Positions 51,430 to 60,273 of a DNA stretch of 64,000 nucleotides are shown here, in pieces (positions within the stretch are counted from its first letter, which is position 1; each line of letters starts with the position of its first letter). The notes below the pieces were generated by a model. That model had not been told where the DNA came from. It made no database searches and saw nothing but the letters and a program-made list of their open reading frames with translations. Source of the stretch: Coriobacteriia bacterium (GTDB taxonomy: Bacteria > Actinomycetota > Coriobacteriia > Anaerosomatales > Anaerosomataceae); the NCBI GenBank assembly GCA_016938135.1, contig JAFGVD010000003.1:118880-182879 (forward strand). Direction: 5' to 3'. A program made the position numbers and the translations under genes.

Positions 51430-51872
51430 GTGAGCTTTCTTCCCTCCTGACGGCGCTGCTAGGCGGTGTACGCGGAGGACTGCATCCCAACCCCTTGGTA
51501 GGCGTCATCACCGCGGCCCTGGCCGCTGCGCTTATGGGTGCGCCCAAGACCCCCCGGGAGCGGGAACGTTATGCGTGGGTGGTGCTTGTCGCGGGCTGGC
51601 TCATCGGTGATGGCCTGTGGGTTCTTGGCCGTGCCCGTGACCTCTACGACGGTGTCGGTCGCTTGCTTGAAGCTGCGCAACCGATCTGGGCCGACTGGGT
51701 CACGATCGCGGTATGGGCTCTGGTGAGCCTGACCGTCGGCTATGTCGTTCCGGTGCTTCTCGGCAAGACCGTGGGTAGGCGCGTCACGCACGGGACAGGG
51801 TGGCTTGCCGCCGGCTCCGTCGCAGTCATGGCATCTCTGACGCTCTCGACGCTCCTTGAGCGCATGCCGTAG
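51426..51872 (+). CDS. Membrane protein after purF
   Basis: This 148-residue protein starts GTG at 51426 on the purF stop. Four membrane helices are likely (GVITAALAAALMGAP; WVVLVAGWLIGDGLWVLG; WVTIAVWALVSLTVGYVVPVLLG; WLAAGSVAVMASLTLSTLL). No family is recognised. It is the fifth small membrane protein in the cluster and is coupled to purF translation. Confidence 0.6.
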   Translation: MSELSSLLTALLGGVRGGLHPNPLVGVITAALAAALMGAPKTPRERERYAWVVLVAGWLIGDGLWVLGRARDLYDGVGRLLEAAQPIWADWVTIAVWALVSLTVGYVVPVLLGKTVGRRVTHGTGWLAAGSVAVMASLTLSTLLERMP

Positions 51873-51884
51873 TCTGGAGTCCTG

Positions 51885-53861
51885 ATGGAAACAAAGACAC
51901 CTCATCTTCCGATGGTTGCATCCATCGCCGGTCTCGGCTCGCTCGCCGTCGTCAAGGTGATGATCGAGCACTATCTAGTGTTGGGTGCTATCGGCCGATT
52001 TCAGTCCGTCGCATTCGATACGGTCGCTGTGGCTACCATCCTGAGCCTGGGTTTGCTTCTGCATACCAAGAAAGCGTTCCGGTTGTGGCTTTTGTTCGCG
52101 TCGGTCGTATTCTCGGTCGTCATGCTGGTCACTGCGGTCTACGCGGCGTACTTTGACCAGATAGTGTTGCCTTCGGCCATCGGCTTTGCCGGTCAGGTGG
52201 GCGATGTAGGAGGCGAGATTGCGGAGCTGCTCTCCTTGCGGCTACTGCTCCTGTTCTTGGATATCCCGTTGCTGGTCTGGCTTGCCCTTCGCACAGGCGG
52301 TCAGCGGAGGCCGGCCGAGAGACCCACGTCAAGGTCGCGCTGGGTGGCGGCCGCGGTCATAGCGGTTCTCATGGTGACGCTTGGTCTTCGTGTCAGGGCG
52401 ATCGCTGCAGAGCCCGGCCCCCTCGATGGAATGAACGTTGCCGCAGGTATGGGTATCTTCGCCTATCAGTCCGCCGCGGGGTTCCATCATGAGGACTTTG
52501 CCGGGACGCTTGCGGAGGTAGAGGAAGGAACGGGTCCGGAGGCTCCTAGTGGAGTGCATCCCGAAGACCCTGAGTGGGTGATAGCCAGCATCGCGTACCT
52601 CAAGGGCGCCAGTAGCGGTGCGCGTCTCTACGACGTGGAATTCGGGGCCGCCAAAGGAGCGAGCGTCATCTGCATCCAGGTCGAGGCGCTCCAGACCGCG
52701 GTCGTGGGACAGGTGGTTGATGGCAAGCACATCACCAGTAATCTTGATGCTTTGATCGCGGAGAGCTGGTATGTGCCCCAGACGTTCGCGCAGCTCTCCG
52801 GCGGGAACACATCCGATGCCGAGTTCGTCTCGGAGACATCTCTGTATCCGCCATCCGCCGCCGCGTCGAGCGTGGAGTACTCGAGTTTTGAGATTCCCGG
52901 TCTGCCCCGGGTGCTTGCCAAGCAGGGCTATGACACGTTCACGCTCCACACCAACGGTGCCAAGTTCTGGAATCGCACACAGATGTATCCGTCTGTCGGG
53001 TTCGACAGGTATTACGACAGCGCCTTCTTCAAGAACGAGGACAAGATCCGATTCGGGTCATCCGACGAGGTCTTGTTCCGCCGCGGACTTGAGGTCCTTG
53101 TTGAAGACCAGGAGACGGGCACGCCGTTTTACGCGAAGTTCGTGACAGTCACATCCCACTATCCGTTCAATCCGCTTCCGGAGAGCAAGGAGCCCTACGA
53201 ACCTCCCGCCCCGTATGCGGACACGAATGTGGGCGGCTATCTGACACACATGGAGTACGCCGATCGAGCTTTGGGCGGATTCATCGATGAGCTCAAGCGG
53301 ACCGGTCTCTACGACGAGTGCGTGATCGTGGTCTATGGAGACCATTTCGGGATAGCTGATCCGGATGTTGAAGGTCCTGAGAACGAGGCACAGGATGCGC
53401 TTCTCGGCAGAGAGTACACATCTACCGACAAGGTGATCGTGCCCATGATTGTTCACTTGCCCGGGCAGACGCAGGGCTACGTGATCCCCGAGGTCGCAGG
53501 TCAGATAGACATCATGCCCACCATCGCGGACGTTCTGGGTGTGGATCTATCCGATGTGCCGCACTTCGGTCGCAGCATCTTTGTTGATGAGCCGATACTC
53601 GTGGCGCAGAGACGGTATGTGGGCGAAGGGTCGATAGCCACCGCCGATGCCTTGGTGTACGTAGGGATAGATGACGAGGCGTCGTATGCTGTTCCACTGG
53701 ACGCTCGAACCGAGGAGCGGGAGTCTACAGAGAGCGAATACCACGCACTTGCGGTCTCACGCTCGCTGTTGGCGCTATCGGATGCCTACACACGTGCACT
53801 GCCGGTTCGGGCGGATTACGATGCTGACGCCCCATCCATCATCCCCAATCGCAAGAAGTGA
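51885..53861 (+). CDS. LTA-synthase-like membrane sulfatase-fold phosphotransferase
   Basis: This 658-residue protein has about five N-terminal membrane helices and an extracellular alkaline-phosphatase-fold domain. The metal and active-site residues of LtaS are recognisable: Glu in VICIQVEALQ, the nucleophile Thr in GGNTSDAEF, His in TVTSHYPFN and the Asp-His of VYGDHFG. LtaS-type enzymes polymerise or transfer glycerol-phosphate from phosphatidylglycerol to lipoteichoic acid or glycans. It is embedded in the purine cluster, between purF and purM, which is an unusual location. Confidence 0.87.
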   Translation: METKTPHLPMVASIAGLGSLAVVKVMIEHYLVLGAIGRFQSVAFDTVAVATILSLGLLLHTKKAFRLWLLFASVVFSVVMLVTAVYAAYFDQIVLPSAIGFAGQVGDVGGEIAELLSLRLLLLFLDIPLLVWLALRTGGQRRPAERPTSRSRWVAAAVIAVLMVTLGLRVRAIAAEPGPLDGMNVAAGMGIFAYQSAAGFHHEDFAGTLAEVEEGTGPEAPSGVHPEDPEWVIASIAYLKGASSGARLYDVEFGAAKGASVICIQVEALQTAVVGQVVDGKHITSNLDALIAESWYVPQTFAQLSGGNTSDAEFVSETSLYPPSAAASSVEYSSFEIPGLPRVLAKQGYDTFTLHTNGAKFWNRTQMYPSVGFDRYYDSAFFKNEDKIRFGSSDEVLFRRGLEVLVEDQETGTPFYAKFVTVTSHYPFNPLPESKEPYEPPAPYADTNVGGYLTHMEYADRALGGFIDELKRTGLYDECVIVVYGDHFGIADPDVEGPENEAQDALLGREYTSTDKVIVPMIVHLPGQTQGYVIPEVAGQIDIMPTIADVLGVDLSDVPHFGRSIFVDEPILVAQRRYVGEGSIATADALVYVGIDDEASYAVPLDARTEERESTESEYHALAVSRSLLALSDAYTRALPVRADYDADAPSIIPNRKK

Positions 53862-53910
53862 GCGGTTTGGCCGTGGTACGTTTTAGACGCCGTATGAGGG
53901 AGGACGTTTG

Positions 53911-54963
53911 ATGACTGATTCAACGGATAGGCCAACCAGCTATCGTGACGCCGGCGTCGATATCGACGAGGGCGCACGGGCCGTCGATCGCATCAAGGAT
54001 GCGGTACGTTCGACCTACCGCCCGGAGGTGTTGGGTGACATCGGCGGTTTCGGCGGGATGTTCGCCCTCAACACCGCCGGAATGGCCGAGCCGGTCCTGG
54101 TGAGCGGCACGGACGGGGTCGGCACCAAGCTCAAACTTGCTCAGTTGCTGGACCGCCATGACACCGTGGGCATCGACCTCGTGGCCATGTGTGCCAACGA
54201 CATCCTGGTGACCGGTGCCGAGCCGCTCTTCTTCCTCGACTACGTCGCGGTGGGCAAGCTGGATTCCGCCCGGATGGAGCGGATAGTCGGAGGTATCGCC
54301 GAGGGGTGCAAACAGGCGGGTTGCTCGCTCGTGGGTGGCGAGATGGCCGAGCACCCCGGGGTGATGGATCCCGAAGACTACGACCTCTCGGGATTCTGCG
54401 TGGGCGTGGTGGACAGGGCGGCTGCTATCGATGGCTCTATGATCGCCGAGGGCGACGTGGTGCTCGGTCTGGCGTCTTCAGGGATCCACAGCAACGGCTA
54501 CTCGCTTGTCCGCAAAGTGCTTGTGGAAGGTCACGAGGACGAGCTCTCGCTTCCGCGTGTCGACCTCGACGGACAGTCGTTGGGGGATGCCCTGCTGAAG
54601 CCTACGCGCATCTATGCCAAGAGCATCCTCTCGCTCACGCGCAGCGGCGCGCCCGTGAAGGGCATGGCGCATATCACCGGCGGCGGGATCACAGAGAACC
54701 TCAATCGGGTGCTGCCCGGGAACGTGGATGCGCGGGTCCACCGCGGAGCATGGCCCGTCCCGGCGGTCTTCGGGATAGTGCAGGCCGCGTCCGGCCTTTC
54801 GGACGACGAGATGTATCGCACGTTCAATATGGGTATCGGCTATGCAGTCGTGCTTGCGGCAGCCGATGCGCCTATCGTGGCTGCGGCGTTGCGTGACTCT
54901 GGAGAGAAGGTCTTCGAGATCGGAGAGATAGTCTCCGGTAAGGGGGAGATCGTCTATGAGTGA
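53911..54963 (+). CDS. purM: Phosphoribosylformylglycinamidine cyclo-ligase (AIR synthetase)
   Basis: About 350 residues from ATG 53911 (AGGGAGGAC upstream; a TTG lies directly before). It has YRDAGVDIDEG, SGTDGVGTKLKLA, GGEMAEHPGVM, SSGIHSNGYSLVRKV and HITGGGITENLNRVLP. It closes the imidazole ring of AIR. It overlaps purN by 8 bases. Confidence 0.97.
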   Translation: MTDSTDRPTSYRDAGVDIDEGARAVDRIKDAVRSTYRPEVLGDIGGFGGMFALNTAGMAEPVLVSGTDGVGTKLKLAQLLDRHDTVGIDLVAMCANDILVTGAEPLFFLDYVAVGKLDSARMERIVGGIAEGCKQAGCSLVGGEMAEHPGVMDPEDYDLSGFCVGVVDRAAAIDGSMIAEGDVVLGLASSGIHSNGYSLVRKVLVEGHEDELSLPRVDLDGQSLGDALLKPTRIYAKSILSLTRSGAPVKGMAHITGGGITENLNRVLPGNVDARVHRGAWPVPAVFGIVQAASGLSDDEMYRTFNMGIGYAVVLAAADAPIVAAALRDSGEKVFEIGEIVSGKGEIVYE

Positions 54964-55624
54964 GAACGAGGTACTGGACGACGAGTTGTTCGAGCCCGTA
55001 GAGGGTCAGATGAAGCTGCGGGTTGGCGTCCTCATCTCGGGGAGCGGCACCAATCTGCAGGCTCTCATCGACAGCTGTGCGGATGGGTCCATCGATGCCG
55101 AAGTGGTGGTCGTGGCCTCGAACAAGCACGACGCTTTCGGCCTTGAGCGTGCCCGCCGGGCGGGCATAGACGCCGTCCTCATCGACCGCGCCGGGTACGA
55201 GACATTCCCCGCATACAACCACGCCATTGCCGACGTGATGCGCTCGCACCGGGTGGATCTGATTGCCATGGCGGGGTACATGCGACTCCTTGGCCGAGAA
55301 GTACTCGAGGCGTATCCGGATCGCGTGATCAATCTGCACCCGGCGCTGTTGCCTGCGTTCGTGGGGGCATCGGCTATCCACGACGCATACGATCATGGCG
55401 TCAAGGTGACCGGGGCCACGGTCCATTTTGCGAACGAGAAGTTCGATGAGGGACCGATCATCGCCCAGGAGGCCGTGCTCGTGTCCGATGACGATACCGT
55501 AGAAACGCTCGAGGCCAAGATCCACGAAGTCGAGCACCGGCTTCTGCCTCTGGTTGTGGGGCTGATCGCCCAGGACCGAGTGGTCATCGAGGGCCGAAAA
55601 GTGCGCGTGCTTCCTGCGGAGTAA
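54956..55624 (+). CDS. purN: Phosphoribosylglycinamide formyltransferase
   Basis: This 222-residue enzyme uses 10-formyl-THF. It has a ~20-residue acidic N-terminal extension before the domain, then VGVLISGSGTNLQALID, MAGYMRLLG, the catalytic Asn-His pair NLHPALLPAF and the later FANEKFDEGPIIAQEAV with its Asp. It is translationally coupled to purM. Confidence 0.96.
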   Translation: MSENEVLDDELFEPVEGQMKLRVGVLISGSGTNLQALIDSCADGSIDAEVVVVASNKHDAFGLERARRAGIDAVLIDRAGYETFPAYNHAIADVMRSHRVDLIAMAGYMRLLGREVLEAYPDRVINLHPALLPAFVGASAIHDAYDHGVKVTGATVHFANEKFDEGPIIAQEAVLVSDDDTVETLEAKIHEVEHRLLPLVVGLIAQDRVVIEGRKVRVLPAE

Positions 55625-55762
55625 CCACTCTCTGAGCACTGGTTTGTAGGCTGTTAAGATTCTGGTAAGGTCCACCTGCCACACTCTTTGTGGCTGGGTT
55701 TGGCGCGAGGGGGCGCCTTCCCCGGCCGCCTCATCCAACCTGGTTCTCAGGGGGCGGCGAGC

Positions 55763-56176
55763 GTGTGGATCAACAGCATAGGTGTTCCGTTGATGGGCCC
55801 CCCAGCAAAGCCCACTGCACGATCCCTTCTTGGCGTGGCATGGTTGCGTGTAGCTGCAGCGCGAGAGGCCTATGTGTTCGGGGATCTGCCGGGAGCTCAA
55901 CACCATGCGAAGATGGCCACAACCGCTGCGTCGCAGGCGCTCGCTCTGCATAAAGGCATCGAGTATACGCAATCACAGGACCCGTTCGCCTCCGCCTGCT
56001 TCTGTCGCGAACAGCTGGGGGAACCGGTGGAGGATCTGTTCCGACGGGTGAACGATCTTTGCTATGTGCGCCTTACCGAGGAAGTGCTGAACGGCATGCA
56101 GCACGATGCCGTGCAAAGCGGACTCACAGCTTCGGGGGAGATAGTCGCGCTGGTCGAGAGCTCCGTCGGCGCCTGA
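55763..56176 (+). CDS. Small helical protein, possibly HEPN-like
   Basis: About 137 residues from GTG 55763 (AGGGGGCGG upstream). The sequence REAYVFGDLPGAQHHAKMATTAASQALALHKGI resembles HEPN helical bundles (Arg, then an ALA-rich amphipathic helix), but the Rx4-6H nuclease motif is not evident. No partner nucleotidyltransferase is adjacent. It is weakly assigned and could be an unrelated helical protein. Confidence 0.45.
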   Translation: MWINSIGVPLMGPPAKPTARSLLGVAWLRVAAAREAYVFGDLPGAQHHAKMATTAASQALALHKGIEYTQSQDPFASACFCREQLGEPVEDLFRRVNDLCYVRLTEEVLNGMQHDAVQSGLTASGEIVALVESSVGA

Positions 56177-56283
56177 TACACTATTTCCGCATAGTAACTA
56201 CTGGTATATTCGACTTCTTCACAGAAGACACCGTCACTTGCTGGCGGCATCGTCGAGACCGGTACATGCGGAAAGGATCGTCC

Positions 56284-57456
56284 ATGACGAAGAGATACGC
56301 GCGGTACATGGCAGGGGTACTTGCGGCTGCCTTGCTGATGTCATCGGCCCTCACCGGCTGTTCAACTGAGCCCACCGATGGGGACACAGGCGGCGAGAGC
56401 ACCGCTACCACGATCAAGATCGGCTTCGCCGCGCCCTTGACCGGCGATAACGCCATCTACGGCCAGGGCATGAAGCGAGCTGTTGAGATGGCAATAGCCG
56501 AGGCCAATGAGAGCAGCGAGGCTCAGGGTGCTGGCTACGATTTCGTGCTGGCGGCCCAGGACGACCAGGGTGACCCCAAGCAGGCGGTCAACGTGGCCAA
56601 CCTGCTCGCGGGAGACACGGACGTCGTCGGCGTCGTGGGTCACTTCAACTCCGGATGCTCCATACCCGCTTCGCCCGTCTATGATCGGGCGGGCCTGGCC
56701 ATGGTCTCCGTTTCGTCTAACCCTCAGCTCACCGCGCAGGGCTTCATGACGACGAACCGTATCGTGGCCAAAGATGACGCACAGGGCGGCGCTGCGGCCA
56801 CCCTCGTCTACGACACCCTGGGCATGAGCAAGGTCGTGGTCATCGATGACTCCACTCCTTACGGCGAGGGCCTGGCCACCGAGTTCGTGAAGCAGTTCAC
56901 CTCGATGGGCGGCGAGGTCCTGGGTGAGGAGAAGATCCAGGCCAAAGAAGTGGACTTCTCGGCGCTTATCACGCGTTTCGGTGCGGTGGAGCCTGAGGCC
57001 ATCTATTACGGTGGCGCGCACACCGAAGGTGCGCTCATCAGCAAGCAGGCCAAAGAGGCCGGGCTCGATGTGCCGGTGATCGGTGGAGATATGCTGTTCT
57101 CGGCGGACTACGTGACCATCGCGGGAGCGGCCAATGCCGAGGGAGACATCTGCACGAGCCTCGGTCTGCCGCTTGAGCAGCAGCCGCGCGGTCTGGACTT
57201 CATGAATGCCTACGAGGAGCGCTTCGGCATGGCGCCGGAGGCGTACGACTCCTACGCATACGACAGCGCGTGGATCATCATCCGTGCGGTCCTTGATGCC
57301 GGAACCGATCGCACTGCTGTTGCCGAGGCGATCCGCTCGCTTTCCTACGATGGCGTCACCGGCATCGTCGATTTTGACGACGCTGGCGACACGAAGAACG
57401 CCGCGATCTCCTCATATCGCGTCGTGGGCGGTGTGTGGGAGCAGCTGGGTCAGTAG
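56284..57456 (+). CDS. Branched-chain amino-acid-type ABC binding lipoprotein (LivJ family)
   Basis: This 390-residue protein starts with ATG 56284 after AAAGGA. A lipoprotein signal ends SSALTGC. The mature type I periplasmic-binding fold has IKIGFAAPLTGDNAIYGQGMKRAVEMAI, DDQGDPKQAVNVANLL and VGHFNSGCSIPASPVY, all LivJ-like. No LivHMGF components are encoded nearby, so it must pair with a distant transporter or act alone as a sensor. It is terminated by a hairpin at 57476. Confidence 0.88.
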   Translation: MTKRYARYMAGVLAAALLMSSALTGCSTEPTDGDTGGESTATTIKIGFAAPLTGDNAIYGQGMKRAVEMAIAEANESSEAQGAGYDFVLAAQDDQGDPKQAVNVANLLAGDTDVVGVVGHFNSGCSIPASPVYDRAGLAMVSVSSNPQLTAQGFMTTNRIVAKDDAQGGAAATLVYDTLGMSKVVVIDDSTPYGEGLATEFVKQFTSMGGEVLGEEKIQAKEVDFSALITRFGAVEPEAIYYGGAHTEGALISKQAKEAGLDVPVIGGDMLFSADYVTIAGAANAEGDICTSLGLPLEQQPRGLDFMNAYEERFGMAPEAYDSYAYDSAWIIIRAVLDAGTDRTAVAEAIRSLSYDGVTGIVDFDDAGDTKNAAISSYRVVGGVWEQLGQ

Positions 57457-57475
57457 GCTTCGGTCTTGCAACATC

Positions 57476-57507
57476 CGACGGCTCCGGCGACAATGCCGGG
57501 GCCGTCG
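57476..57507 (+). terminator. Terminator after the LivJ-type gene
   Basis: CGACGGC-t-CCGGC (57476-57488) pairs with GCCGG-g-GCCGTCG (57495-57507) around GACAAT, with a single mismatch, followed by TTGCTTTGT. Confidence 0.7.
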
Positions 57508-57610
57508 TTGCTTTGTCACCGCGCACGGGCGAAAAGTGAGGCACAATAGGGGCTGGGAGAGTACGCGCCGTTCCGGCGCGTTGTCAGACATCTTGGAAGG
57601 GGCATTTCTC

Positions 57611-59167
57611 GTGGATCTTGTTCAGGTCAAGCGTGCGCTCGTCTCGGTCACCGACAAGACGGGCGTTGTTGATTTCGTGAAAGTACTCGCCGAGGAGTTC
57701 GGGGTTGAGATCGTCTCGACCGGCGGGACGGCGAAGGTGCTTGCCGAGGCCGGTATCGCCGTGCGGCCTATCGACGATCTGACCGGATTCCCGGAGATGA
57801 TGGACGGCCGGGTCAAGACCCTGCATCCCAAGGTACACGGCGCGTTGCTTGCGCGGCGTGACGTCGAGGAGCACATGACGCAGGCGGCTGACCATGGCAT
57901 CGAGCTCATCGACATGGTCGTCGTGAACCTGTACGCGTTCGAGCAAACGATCGCCAAAGACGGCGTCACGCTGGAGGAGGCCATCGAGAACATCGATATC
58001 GGCGGCCCCAGCATGCTCCGCTCGGCAGCGAAGAACTTCGATGCAGTGGCGGTAGTGACCGATCCTGGTGCTTACGACCTCATCATCGAGGAGTTGCGCG
58101 CCAACGACGGTGCAACCAAGCCCGAGACTCGCAAAGCGCTTGCGGTGGAGGTCTTCCGTAAGACCTCGGCCTACGACGCGGCCATCTTCAAGTACCTCTC
58201 AGGCGCGGACAGGTTCCCCGAGGAGTTCCGCGCCAGGATGCTGAAGGTGCAGGATCTGCGCTACGGCGAGAACCCGCATCAGCAGGCCGCGTTCTACCGT
58301 GATATGGACGCCGCGGAGCACACGCTTGCCCGTGCCGAGCAGCTCAACGGCAAGGAGCTCAGCGACAACAACATCCTCGATACGGACTCGGCCTGGAGCG
58401 CCGTGGGAGAGTTCCAAGATCCCGCGTGCGTCATCGTCAAGCACACCAACCCTTGTGGCACCGCGATAGCAGCGGATGTGTTCGAGGCATATAAGGCCGC
58501 GCATGATTCGGATCCGATATCGGCTTACGGCGGAGTCATGGCGTTCAACAAGCCTGTCTCCCTAGAGGTCGTGGCCGAGATCAACGCTCGCGGTCAGTTC
58601 GTCGAGGTCATTATCGCGCCCGACTATGACGTTGCTGCTCTCGAGCTGCTCAAGCAGAAGAAGAACATCCGAGTCTTGCGTACGGGCGGCATCCGCCGTC
58701 CGCAAGATCGCGGGCTGGAGCTCCGCAAGGTTGAGGGTGGCATGCTGGTTCAGGACTTCGATGTGGTTGCCGAGGACCGTTCGACGTTCACTGTTCCCAC
58801 CAAGCGCCAGCCCACCAAAGACGAGATGGAGCAGCTGCTGTTCGCCTGGAAGGCGGCCAAGTCGGTGAAGTCCAATTGCATCCTGCTGGTGAAGGGGTAC
58901 GCCTCGGTTGGCGTGGGTGCCGGGCAGATGAGCCGCGTCGACTCCGCGAAGATAGCGGTTGAGAAAGCTGGCGAGAAGGCTGCGGGCAGCGTGTGCGCGT
59001 CTGATGCGTTCATGCCGTTCCCGGACGCGCTGGAAGTGGTTGCGGCCGGCGGTTGTACCGCGGTCATCCAGCCGGGCGGCTCGATCCGCGATGACGAGGT
59101 CATCAAGCGAGCCGACGAGCTGGGCGTGGCAATGGTCTTCACGGGACACCGCCACTTCCGTCACTAA
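57611..59167 (+). CDS. purH: Bifunctional AICAR transformylase / IMP cyclohydrolase
   Basis: This 518-residue enzyme completes IMP synthesis. It starts at GTG 57611 after GGAAGGGG; the frame is open upstream but noncoding. The N-terminal IMPCH domain has ALVSVTDKTGVVDF, STGGTAKVLAEAG and VKTLHPKVHGALL. The C-terminal transformylase domain has LRYGENPHQQAAFY, VKHTNPCGTAI and FAWKAAKSVKSN. It has its own leader after a terminator. Confidence 0.97.
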   Translation: MDLVQVKRALVSVTDKTGVVDFVKVLAEEFGVEIVSTGGTAKVLAEAGIAVRPIDDLTGFPEMMDGRVKTLHPKVHGALLARRDVEEHMTQAADHGIELIDMVVVNLYAFEQTIAKDGVTLEEAIENIDIGGPSMLRSAAKNFDAVAVVTDPGAYDLIIEELRANDGATKPETRKALAVEVFRKTSAYDAAIFKYLSGADRFPEEFRARMLKVQDLRYGENPHQQAAFYRDMDAAEHTLARAEQLNGKELSDNNILDTDSAWSAVGEFQDPACVIVKHTNPCGTAIAADVFEAYKAAHDSDPISAYGGVMAFNKPVSLEVVAEINARGQFVEVIIAPDYDVAALELLKQKKNIRVLRTGGIRRPQDRGLELRKVEGGMLVQDFDVVAEDRSTFTVPTKRQPTKDEMEQLLFAWKAAKSVKSNCILLVKGYASVGVGAGQMSRVDSAKIAVEKAGEKAAGSVCASDAFMPFPDALEVVAAGGCTAVIQPGGSIRDDEVIKRADELGVAMVFTGHRHFRH

Positions 59168-59183
59168 GCATCCTGTAGAACTG

Positions 59184-59219
59184 AACGGCCGGGCAGCTTC
59201 TCGCCGTCCGGCCGTTTTT
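59184..59219 (+). terminator. Rho-independent terminator after purH
   Basis: AACGGCCGG (59184-59192) pairs with CCGGCCGTT (59208-59216) and is followed directly by TTT. This is the strongest classical terminator in the window and closes the purine region. Confidence 0.85.
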
Positions 59220-59236
59220 CGTTGTGCGGTGAGGCC

Positions 59237-60265
59237 CTACGCCTGGTGCACGACTCGCTGTGGGAAGGGTATCTCGATACCCTCTTCGTCGAAGCGCTTC
59301 TTGAGCGCCTTGATGAAGTGGTGGCGAAGCTCCCACTGGTCGGTGAACTCGCCCGCGCGCAGTCCCACGGTCATGTCGATGGATGATTCGCCAAAGGTGT
59401 GGAATCGTGCGAACGGCTCGAAGTCCGTCACCGTGGGCGAGCAGGTGGCTATCGTCTGGGCGGCGACTTCGATAGCGATCCGCTCGGCGTGCTCGAGGTC
59501 CGTTCCGTAGGCGACGCCTACCTCCATGAGCACCGAGAGCTCCTCGGCAGGTAGCTGGTAGTTGACGACGATGGAGTTGGCCAGCGTGGAGTTGGGGATG
59601 ACGATGAGGTTGTTGGAGAGCTTGCGCACCGTGGTGTAGCGCCATGCGATGTCTTCCACGTAGCCGGCCTGGCCACCGTCGAGCTCTATGTAGTCGCCCG
59701 GGCGGATCTGCTTGCCGGCGATGATCTGCACGCCGGCGAACAGGTTGCTCAGCGTGTCTTGGAGGGCGAGGGCAACGGCCAGACCTCCAACACCCAGCGC
59801 GGTGAGGATGGGCGTGATGGAGATGTCGAGCGCGTTCAAGATGAGCAAGCCGCCCAAGATCACCACTGCGATACGTGTGAGATTGACGAAGATCGTCGAG
59901 GACGCCGCCGCTTCGTCGGCTCCTTCGGCGTACATCCGGACGAAGCCGGTGGCGATGCGCATCGCCACGACGATGAGCGTGATGCCGCTTGCAACGATGA
60001 GCGCCTTGCCCAGATAGGTCTCTACCTGGCCGCTCCAGTCCAGTGCGTCCAGCCCGATGGCTCCGCCTGCAAGTCCCAGCCACCAGACGGGCATGTGTCC
60101 CATGCCGGTGGCGACCACGTTCCAGCCGTCCCATGAGCGCTTCCGTGCCGCTGCACGCAGGCGTCCGGCGACGAGCTTCTCCAGCAGCCAGCCCAGGACC
60201 ACCCCGCCCACGACGAGCGCGGCCATGACTCCGTAGTCTGCGACATCAGCGCCAAGAAAGGTCAT
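59237..60265 (-). CDS. MscS-family mechanosensitive channel
   Basis: This 342-residue protein has three N-terminal membrane helices. The pore helix reads ALGVGGLAVALALQDTLSNLFAG, followed by the beta domain IRPGDYIELDGGQAGYVEDIAWRYTTVRKLSNNLIVIPNSTLANS, the MscS core. It releases osmolytes on hypo-osmotic shock. It sits 8 bases after the trehalose glycosyltransferase gene on the same strand. That is a logical grouping, with osmolyte synthesis and osmotic release valve together. Confidence 0.92.
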   Translation of the reverse strand: MTFLGADVADYGVMAALVVGGVVLGWLLEKLVAGRLRAAARKRSWDGWNVVATGMGHMPVWWLGLAGGAIGLDALDWSGQVETYLGKALIVASGITLIVVAMRIATGFVRMYAEGADEAAASSTIFVNLTRIAVVILGGLLILNALDISITPILTALGVGGLAVALALQDTLSNLFAGVQIIAGKQIRPGDYIELDGGQAGYVEDIAWRYTTVRKLSNNLIVIPNSTLANSIVVNYQLPAEELSVLMEVGVAYGTDLEHAERIAIEVAAQTIATCSPTVTDFEPFARFHTFGESSIDMTVGLRAGEFTDQWELRHHFIKALKKRFDEEGIEIPFPQRVVHQA

Positions 60266-60273
60266 GCAGCCTC

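Noticed and set aside
55640..55762. Promoter candidates TTGTAG/TAAGGT and TATATT (56205) before the HEPN-like and LivJ genes
   Set aside because: Only one hexamer of each pair is acceptable at a sensible spacing, so I did not annotate them.
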